DNA of 64,000 bases from Verrucomicrobiota bacterium. GTDB taxonomy: Bacteria > Verrucomicrobiota > Verrucomicrobiia > Limisphaerales > J093. The stretch lies in the NCBI GenBank assembly GCA_027493615.1, contig JAOSKK010000012.1, positions 558,001 to 622,000 of the forward strand, given 5' to 3'. How positions within the stretch are numbered: the first letter of the stretch is position 1; every line of letters begins with the position of its first letter. Below are positions 58,253 to 64,000 of the stretch, piece after piece. Position numbers and translations under genes: made by a program. A model generated the notes under the pieces. It was given only the letters and a program-made list of their open reading frames with translations. It was not told the DNA's origin and made no database searches.

Positions 58253-59929
58253 ATGAGAATCATGGCGCGAGTGGCGGGCGGTACGGTGTTGCTGGCGGGT
58301 CTGGCGGCGGCAGTGCTGGGACAGAATCCCGCGCCGCTGGCGTCGGCCGAGCCGACGGTCTTCCGGGAAGTGACGGCCAAGCTCGATCCCGGCGGGAGCT
58401 TGTACGTGTTCCTTTCGACCGGTCAGTGGACCGCGCAACTCGGGGACAAGGTGCGCGGGCTGCGCGAGTGGGTTCAGGGGATGATGGGCAACGACGCGGA
58501 CGCGGTGGAGAGTGTTCAACAGGGGTTTCAGGTGGTCGAGAACCTCGTGCGGCAAAGCGGGGTGCAGTCCGTGGCCGGCGTGGGGTTGAGCGGGATCGCC
58601 ATCGAGCCGGGGCTGTACCGGACGCGGTTTGTGCTGCAGCGGGCGGCCGGGCCGCGGGAGGGGTACCTGTGGCGGTTCTTCGGGACGGCGCCGCACCCGC
58701 TGGAGGGACTTGAGTGGCTGCCAGCGGACACCAGCTACGCGGTCTTTGGGGACATCGATCTGAAAGGGATCTGGGAGGCGGTGAAGCGCGAGGCGTCGGC
58801 GGCGGGGTTCGAGCCGATGGTTGAGGGGATGAACGAGATCTCGACGGGGGTGGCCGAGGCCACCGGACGTTCGCTCGAGGCGCAACTGGATTCGCATGCT
58901 GGGGCAGCCGGCGTGGCGCTGCTGCTCGACGCCACGCGCCGGATCACGGTGCCGCTGCCGGAGGAGGGTTCGGTCGAGTTGCCCGAACCGGCGTTGTTGC
59001 TGGCGTTCAAGGTCAAGGACGATGCGCTGTTCGACTGGCTGGTGACGATGATGAAGGAACACCCGGGAAGCACGGAGGGAAGTGCGGGCGGGGCGCGCTG
59101 GCGGTCGATCCCGGCACCGGAAGCGCTGCCCTTTCCGCTGCGACCCACGGTGGGTCGGGCGGGGATTACCTGTGGCTGGCGTCGCACGACCGGGCGTTCG
59201 AGCGGGTGGTGAAGGCGCGGGCGGAGGGCAGTCAGGACCGGCTCACGGGGACGGCGGAGTTTCAGCGGCTGGCGCGGGGCCTGCCGGAGAAGGGGAACAG
59301 CTTCGCGTTTGTCAGCCAGCGGTTCGCGGACGCGCTGTGGCGTCTTCAGGAAGCGGCGCTGCAGCGGGCCATGAAGCCCGGTGGCGGGACGGTGCCGGCG
59401 GAGTGGTTCCGGAACCTGATGGGGTTCGGGGCGGCGCCGGCCGCGTACGCGGTGGGGGTTTGCGACGCGGACGGAATGCAGTCGGTGAGCCAGGGAACGC
59501 AGGAACCGGCCACGGCGCTGGTGACGTCGGCAGTGGTGGCGCCGGCGGCGATGCTGACGGGGATGACGGTGCCGGCACTGTTCCAGGCCAAGGGCAAGGC
59601 CCAGGAGATCCAGTGCATCAATAACCTGAAGCAGGTGGGGTTGGCGCTGCGGATCTACGCCTTGGACCACGACGATCATTTCCCGCCGGACTTCGCGTCG
59701 ATCAAAGAGGAGCTGTCGACCCCGCGGGTGCTGGTCTGTCCGGCGGATCCGCAGGGGGCACTCGCGCCGGGCGTGGGTTGGGGAGGGCTTCGACTTCAAC
59801 CGGAGCAGCTACGAGTACTTGAAGCCGGGCATTGGCGAGGCGGACGAACCGCCGGACACGCCCGTGGTGCGGTGCAGGTTCCACGGCGCGGTGGTCCTCC
59901 TGGATGGGAGCGTCCAACGGCCGCACTAG
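58253..59929 (+). CDS. Exported protein with prepilin-type H-x-DG tail
   Basis: ATG 58253 with signal peptide (MRIMARVAGGTVLLAGLAAA). A long domain of unknown function (VTAKLDPGGSLYVFLSTGQW to about residue 440) recalls the DUF3352-like exported proteins. Then follow the segments seen at the end of Planctomycetota/Verrucomicrobiota pseudopilins: KAQEIQCINNLKQVGLALRI and YALDHDDHFPPDF, then CRFHGAVVLLDGSVQRPH (the H-x-DG motif). The N-terminal pilin cleavage motif is not at the start, but TGMTVPALFQAKGKAQEIQC is pilin-like internally. Base shifts near 59150 and 59770; true stop 59927-59929. Expected to be extracytoplasmic. Confidence 0.7.
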
Positions 59930-59976
59930 ACGGCAGAAGCCGCTTGCCGGGTCGGGGGATCCGGACACTGCGCGGC

Positions 59977-60864
59977 GTGTTGTTCCGGAAGGCAGCCATC
60001 ATCGGGGTGGGATTGCTGGGCGGCTCGCTCGGGCTGGCAATGCGCCAGCGGGGGCTGGCAGGGCAGGTGCATGGCTATGTGCGTCGGGCGGCCGGCGCGG
60101 AAGAGTGCGTGCGGGCCGGGGCGGCGGACGCGGCCGGGACCGAACTCGCGCCCGTGGTCCAGGATGCGGATCTGGTGGTGTTGTGCACGCCGATTGGCCA
60201 GATGGGCGGGTTGGCGGAACGGATGGTGCCGGTGCTGAAGCCGGGGGCGCTGGTGACGGACGTTGGCAGCGTGAAGGCGCCGGTGGTCGCGCAACTCGAA
60301 GCGATCTGCCACGCGGCAGGGGCTTGGTTTGTGGGCAGCCATCCCATGGCGGGTTCGGAACAGACCGGGATGGCCGCGGCGAAGCCGGATCTGTTCGACG
60401 GCGCGGTGTGTGTGGTGACGCCGACGGCGCGTTCGGACACGACCGCGCTGGCGCAAGTCGAGCAGTTGTGGGGGGCGCTGGGGGCGCGGGTCATGCGGCT
60501 CAGCCCGGCGAAGCACGATGCTGTGGTGGCCCGGGCCAGCCATCTGCCGCAGGCGGTGGCGGCTGCGCTGGCGGGTTTGGTGCTGGACCCGGAAGCGCCG
60601 CCCGAGCAGGCGCAACTCTGTGCGGGCGGGTTCCGCGACACCACCCGGATCGCCTCGGGCTCGCCGGACATGTGGCGGGACATTCTGGTCGCGAACCGTC
60701 GGTCGGTGGCACAGGCACTGGACGGCTTCATCGCGGCCTTGCGCCCGTTGAGGCGGGCGGTGGCCGCGGGGGATGCCGGGCGGATCGAGGCGTTCCTGCG
60801 GACGGCCAAGCAGCGACGGGATGCCTGGCTGGGGGCGCGTTCGGGACGGCGACCCACGGCGTGA
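59977..60864 (+). CDS. tyrA: Prephenate dehydrogenase
   Basis: NAD(P)-dependent oxidative decarboxylation of prephenate to 4-hydroxyphenylpyruvate in tyrosine synthesis. GTG start 59977 (VLFRKAAIIGVGLLGGSLGL) gives a Rossmann GxGxxG at residues 8-14. Also DLVVLCTPIGQMG, GSHPMAGSEQTGMAAA (substrate-site His and Ser) and ASHLPQAVAAALAG; the helical C-terminal dimerisation domain ends GRRPTA. 295 residues, intact. Starts 47 bases after the preceding stop and precedes aroA, forming an aromatic amino acid pair. Confidence 0.93.
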   Translation: MLFRKAAIIGVGLLGGSLGLAMRQRGLAGQVHGYVRRAAGAEECVRAGAADAAGTELAPVVQDADLVVLCTPIGQMGGLAERMVPVLKPGALVTDVGSVKAPVVAQLEAICHAAGAWFVGSHPMAGSEQTGMAAAKPDLFDGAVCVVTPTARSDTTALAQVEQLWGALGARVMRLSPAKHDAVVARASHLPQAVAAALAGLVLDPEAPPEQAQLCAGGFRDTTRIASGSPDMWRDILVANRRSVAQALDGFIAALRPLRRAVAAGDAGRIEAFLRTAKQRRDAWLGARSGRRPTA

Positions 60865-60889
60865 GGGAAAGAACCGCGAGGAATTTGCG

Positions 60890-62188
60890 ATGCCTTTGCC
60901 ACCGTTGATCGAGATCGAGCCGCTTCCGGGTCCGGTGCGGGCGGGGGTGACTGTGCCCGGGTCGAAGAGCGTGACGAACCGGGCGCTGGTCCTGGCGGCG
61001 TTGACGTCGGGGGAGACCGAGTTGCGCGGCGCGCTGTGGAGTGAGGACACCCAGGTGATGGTCGAATGCCTGCAGGAACTCGGGTTCCTGGTGACGGTGG
61101 CGCCAGACGCCGCGGAGGCCGGCAACCGCACGATCACGGTCTACGGCCAGGGCGGGCGGGTTCCACGCGGAGGCAACGAGGGGCAGCCGCTCGAGTTGTT
61201 CGTGGGCAACGCAGGGACGGCGGCGCGGTTTCTGGCGGCGCTGGTCTGTTTGGGCGAAGGCGTTTACCGGCTGCATGGGGTACCGCGGATGCATCAGCGG
61301 CCGCAGGCGGCCCTGTTCGCGGCGCTGCGGAGTCTCGGATACCGGGTCGAGTCTGCGACGGACCGGTTGCCGGTGGTGATCCGGGGGAGGACCGCGGCCG
61401 GGGCGGTGTCGCGTCAGCCTGGCGGAGAGTTCGCAGTTTGCGTCGGCCCTGCTGTTGGCGGCCGGGGTGGGCGGGTGGGAAGTGGAACTGGCGGACGAGG
61501 CCGCGGGAGAAGCGGCGGACGAGGCGCCCTATGTGCGGATGACGATGGAGTTGTGCCGGGTGTTTCCGCGCGGGGGCGGGTGTTTCCAGGTGGAGCCAGA
61601 CGCCTCGAGCGGCAGCTATTTCTGGGGCGCGAACGCGCTGTTGTCGGGGGCGGGGGGATATCGGTGGTGCACTGGCCGGCGTCGGGCTGGCAGGTGGATG
61701 CGCGCTTTCCCAGTCTGTTGCCGCTGCCGCCCGAGGTGTCGCGACGGCGCGACCTGGGGGACAGCATATTGACGGCGATGGTGCTGGCGCCGTTTGGCGA
61801 ACGGCCGACGCGGTTCACGGACCTGGGGCGGTTGCGGGTGCAGGAATGCGAGCGGGTGGTGGCGATGCGGACCGAGCTGGCGAAGTGCGGGGTGCGGGTC
61901 GAGGAGGTGGGTGACACGCTGGAAGTCTGGCCTTCGCCGGTTCGCGGGGCGGAGGTGGCCACGTACGGGGATCATCGGGTGGCGATGAGCTTTGCCATTC
62001 TGGGATTGAAGGTGCCGGGACTGCGACTTCAGAATCCGGCCTGCGTGAAGAAGACCTTTCCGAACTTCTTTGGGAAACTGGCGGCGGCGCCGCCCCACGG
62101 GCTGGGGGCGGTGATCCGGGCGGGGCGACGGGGACCGATTCTGCGCGGGGACGAGCTGGTGGCGGACCTGGGCGCGCGCGACGCATGA
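60890..62188 (+). CDS. aroA: 3-phosphoshikimate 1-carboxyvinyltransferase (EPSP synthase)
   Basis: Shikimate-pathway step adding PEP to shikimate-3-phosphate. ATG 60890 with GAGGAA upstream. Motifs: VPGSKSVTNRALVLAALTSG, LFVGNAGTAARFLAAL, RMHQRPQAALFAALRSLGYR, SSQFASALLLAAGV, DLGDSILTAMVLAPFGE and ATYGDHRVAMSFAILGLK. Frame changes near 61395-61400 and returns near 61655, so the SSQFASALL stretch is in another frame; both are one-base events. Repaired length about 433. The stop overlaps cmk (ATGA). Confidence 0.93.
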   Translation: MPLPPLIEIEPLPGPVRAGVTVPGSKSVTNRALVLAALTSGETELRGALWSEDTQVMVECLQELGFLVTVAPDAAEAGNRTITVYGQGGRVPRGGNEGQPLELFVGNAGTAARFLAALVCLGEGVYRLHGVPRMHQRPQAALFAALRSLGYRVESATDRLPVVIRGRTAAGAVSRQPGGEFAVCVGPAVGGRGGRVGSGTGGRGRGRSGGRGALCADDDGVVPGVSARGRVFPGGARRLERQLFLGRERAVVGGGGISVVHWPASGWQVDARFPSLLPLPPEVSRRRDLGDSILTAMVLAPFGERPTRFTDLGRLRVQECERVVAMRTELAKCGVRVEEVGDTLEVWPSPVRGAEVATYGDHRVAMSFAILGLKVPGLRLQNPACVKKTFPNFFGKLAAAPPHGLGAVIRAGRRGPILRGDELVADLGARDA

Positions 62189-62844
62189 GTGCGGGAGGGC
62201 AGCGAGGGTCGATCGTGATCGCGATCGACGGCACGAGTGCCAGCGGCAAGAGCACGAACGCGCGGCTCGTGGCGAAGGCACTGGATTACGCGTACGTGGA
62301 CACCGGGGCGATGTACCGGACGCTGGCGTGGTATTGCCTGAAGAACGGGGTGGATGTGCACGACGCGAAGGCCGTGGCGGCGGCGGTGCGCCGGTGGAAG
62401 ACGCGGCTGGACTGCGTGGATGGTCACGTGCGGCTGCTGGTGGACGGCTACCATCCTGCCCGCGAGATCCGCACGGCGGAAACCAGCGCGGCGGTGCCGC
62501 ACGTGGCGGCCATCCCGCGGGTGCGCACCTGGATGGTGAAGACGCAGCGGGACTGCCTGCGTTTTGGCAACCTCGTGATGGAAGGCCGGGACATCGGCAC
62601 GCACGTGTTTCCGGAGACCGACTTCAAGTTCTACCTCGACGCCTCGCTTGATGAACGCACCCGTCGGCGACAGGCGGAAGGGGTGCACGAAGACCTGGCC
62701 AAACGGGACCGGCGGGACAGCGAACGCCGCGCCGCGCCGCTGATGATTCCGCTGGGGGCGATGGTCGTGAACAACTCGGGTCAGACGCCGGAACAGACCA
62801 GCAACCTGATCATTGCCGAGGTGCGCCGCCGGTTGCCTGCGTGA
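62185..62844 (+). CDS. cmk: Cytidylate kinase
   Basis: Phosphorylates CMP and dCMP. 219 residues, ATG in the overlap with aroA. P-loop IDGTSASGKSTNARLVAKAL, then YVDTGAMYRTLAWYC, LVMEGRDIGTHVFPETDFKF, and the lid region TRRRQAEGVH. The order aroA-cmk-plsC (then often rpsA) is common in bacteria. Frame intact. Stop overlaps plsC (GTGA). Confidence 0.94.
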   Translation: MSAGGQRGSIVIAIDGTSASGKSTNARLVAKALDYAYVDTGAMYRTLAWYCLKNGVDVHDAKAVAAAVRRWKTRLDCVDGHVRLLVDGYHPAREIRTAETSAAVPHVAAIPRVRTWMVKTQRDCLRFGNLVMEGRDIGTHVFPETDFKFYLDASLDERTRRRQAEGVHEDLAKRDRRDSERRAAPLMIPLGAMVVNNSGQTPEQTSNLIIAEVRRRLPA

Positions 62845-63500
62845 ACCTGAGCTACGACACGGGCTGGCTGGTGTTTGGGGTGCTGTTTCGCACGCTGTTC
62901 CGCCTGCGGGTGTACGGGTCGAAATGGGTGCCGCTGACAGGCCCGGTGGTGTTGGCTGCCAACCACGCCAGTTACATGGATCCGCCGCTCATCGGCGCGT
63001 CCACCCGGCGGCAGATTCACTTCCTGGCCCGCGCCTCCCTCTTCCGCCATCCGGTGCTCGGCACCCTGCTGCGGTCGTGGGACGTGGTGCCGGTCGACCG
63101 GGACAGCGGCGGGATCGCGGGGTTGCGAACCATTCTTGAGCGCCTGGCCGCCGGCGGGGCGATCCTCCTGTTTCCAGAAGGGACCCGGACACGTGATGGC
63201 CAGTTGCAGCCGGCCCGGTCGGGGATTGGCCTGACGGTCATCAAGTCGGAGTGCCCGGTGGTGCCGGTGCGGGTGTTCGGGACCTACGAGGCGTACGGGC
63301 GACACTACCGCGTTCCGCGGCCGCGCCGCGTGGCGGTGAAGTTCGGCACACCGCTGGATTTTGCGGCGGAACGGGCGGAGGCGCGGACGTGCAGCAAGCC
63401 GCGGCTGAAGGAGCTCTACCAGGAGATCGCCGATCAGTTGATGGCCGTGATCGCCAGGCTCGAGCCGTGCGAGGATGTCGCGCGGTTTCCGGCCGAATGA
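62841..63500 (+). CDS. plsC: 1-acyl-sn-glycerol-3-phosphate acyltransferase
   Basis: Second acylation of phosphatidic acid synthesis at the inner membrane. GTG start 62841 (VNLSYDTGWLVFGVLFRTLF) with an N-terminal membrane segment. The catalytic HX4D is NHASYMDPPLI, and the substrate motif is LLFPEGTRTRDG. VPVRVFGTYEAYGR is the third block. 219 residues, normal. Last gene of the tyrA-aroA-cmk-plsC run. Confidence 0.93.
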   Translation: MNLSYDTGWLVFGVLFRTLFRLRVYGSKWVPLTGPVVLAANHASYMDPPLIGASTRRQIHFLARASLFRHPVLGTLLRSWDVVPVDRDSGGIAGLRTILERLAAGGAILLFPEGTRTRDGQLQPARSGIGLTVIKSECPVVPVRVFGTYEAYGRHYRVPRPRRVAVKFGTPLDFAAERAEARTCSKPRLKELYQEIADQLMAVIARLEPCEDVARFPAE

Positions 63501-63502
63501 CG

Positions 63503-63525
63503 GCCCCGCGCCCCCGGCGCGGGGC
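63503..63525. terminator. GC hairpin between convergent plsC and gltX
   Basis: Perfect 8-base stem (GCCCCGCG with CGCGGGGC) around a 7-base loop, starting three bases after the plsC stop. It lies between converging genes and could act on both strands; no T-tract. Confidence 0.45.
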
Positions 63526-63569
63526 AGCGGAGTTCGGGAGTGTGTTGTCGGGTCCCGCGGGCCGTTCCT

Positions 63570-64000
63570 TCAGGCGGCGGGCTTTGGGGCAAGGACACGA
63601 TCCAGGCGAGCGAGGACGGTGTCCTTGCCCAGGACTTCCATCAGGTGATAGAGGCTGGGGCCGGCGGGCCGGCCGGTGCAAGCCAGTCGCGTGGGATGGA
63701 CCAACACCCCGGCCTTCACGCCGAGCTCCGCCGCCGTCTGTTTCAGACACGCCTCGAGCGGTCCGGCCTGGAAAGTCTCGACCCGGGCGAGGCCGGTCCG
63801 CAAGCGCCGGAGGCGCTCGAGATTCTCGGGGGTGAAATCGCGGGCGGCGGCCGCGGGATCGTAGCTGGTGACCTCGCTGAAGTAGAACCCGGCGTAGGCG
63901 GGCAGTTCGGCGAAGGTGCGGAGCTTGCCCTGGCAGGTGTCCAGCGCGGCTTTCACGTAGGCCAGCGGGAAGCGATTGGTGTCCAGGCCGGCCTTGCCGA
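63570..64000 (-). CDS. gltX: Glutamyl-tRNA synthetase, C-terminal part (5' end outside the window)
   Basis: Frame open to the right edge. GLDTNRFPLAYVKAALDTCQ, then TFAELPAYAGFYFSEVTSYD and AELGVKAGVLVHPTRLACTG and GPSLYHLMEVLGKDTVLARL match the anticodon-binding region of GltX (VHPxRxALTG-like and GxPLF..-L-G-like blocks). The enzyme charges tRNA-Glu. The catalytic HIGH and KMSKS regions are off the window. Ends normally at 63570. Confidence 0.88.
   Translation of the reverse strand, partial: GKAGLDTNRFPLAYVKAALDTCQGKLRTFAELPAYAGFYFSEVTSYDPAAAARDFTPENLERLRRLRTGLARVETFQAGPLEACLKQTAAELGVKAGVLVHPTRLACTGRPAGPSLYHLMEVLGKDTVLARLDRVLAPKPAA

Overview
The window is GC-rich (roughly two-thirds G+C by eye) and reads as a chromosomal segment of a heterotrophic Verrucomicrobiota bacterium, probably of the Pedosphaerales/Limisphaerales type. 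This is inferred from gene content: a fused cytochrome-DUF1549-LamG-DUF1553 protein, DUF6259 and DUF4832 proteins, an H-x-DG tail on a non-pilin, many secreted glycoside hydrolases, and dispersed palindromes in most gene gaps. No rRNA, tRNA, CRISPR array, phage or transposase gene was found. Many genes change reading frame once or more, nearly always in a G/C (sometimes A/T) run and often in compensating pairs inside conserved domains, including essential genes (nuoH, nuoI, ruvB, aroA). I read these as uncorrected homopolymer errors in the assembly and give whole-gene spans with the break positions.

Layout. 1-9250: secreted glycan degradation on the + strand (DUF6259 protein, a second glycosidase-like protein, GH16, GH20 hexosaminidase, clan GH-D alpha-galactosidase-like). 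9251-9705: repeat-filled gap. 9706-10607: two Hsp20 chaperones. 10871-14115: a molybdenum hydroxylase (iorAB-like) with a MocA-like nucleotidyltransferase. 14181-14336: a long inverted repeat. 14447-16019: nuoH and nuoI without other nuo genes. 16157-18519: a metacaspase and a CinA-like protein with an apparent leader peptide. 18682-24714: a complete seven-gene Mrp Na+/H+ antiporter operon whose genes mostly overlap. 24763-27789: DUF883 protein, then an ECF sigma factor, a small membrane anti-sigma candidate and a large anchored protein. 27953-30794: GH95 fucosidase with an inserted discoidin-like domain. 31212-32232: ruvB; 32450-32841: a toxin-antitoxin pair with a truncated toxin.

32896-37315 (- strand) is the most unusual module: an ABC ATPase, an ABC-2-type permease whose extracytoplasmic part is a complete HlyD-like adaptor with coiled coil, and a secreted SUMF1-fold protein without the FGE cysteines, all overlapping. 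Then follow a cupin, a NaChBac-type sodium channel, a LytS-type kinase, a SleB-like hydrolase, a four-gene MacAB-like exporter (41281-45567), a PIN/Phd toxin-antitoxin pair, a GH33 sialidase and a radical-SAM gene fragment.

48257-54012: the large cytochrome/LamG/DUF1553 protein, a DUF6454 protein and a DUF4832 protein. 54253-57991: a UreF-like protein, a DUF2868 membrane protein and a DUF3482 GTPase in a row. 58253-63500: an H-x-DG-tailed exported protein, then the coupled housekeeping run tyrA-aroA-cmk-plsC. The 3' part of gltX enters from the right end. The hydrolases (hexosaminidase, sialidase, fucosidase, alpha-galactosidase-like, GH16) together fit digestion of complex animal- or algal-type glycans; Mrp and the sodium channel fit a cell that manages a sodium gradient.
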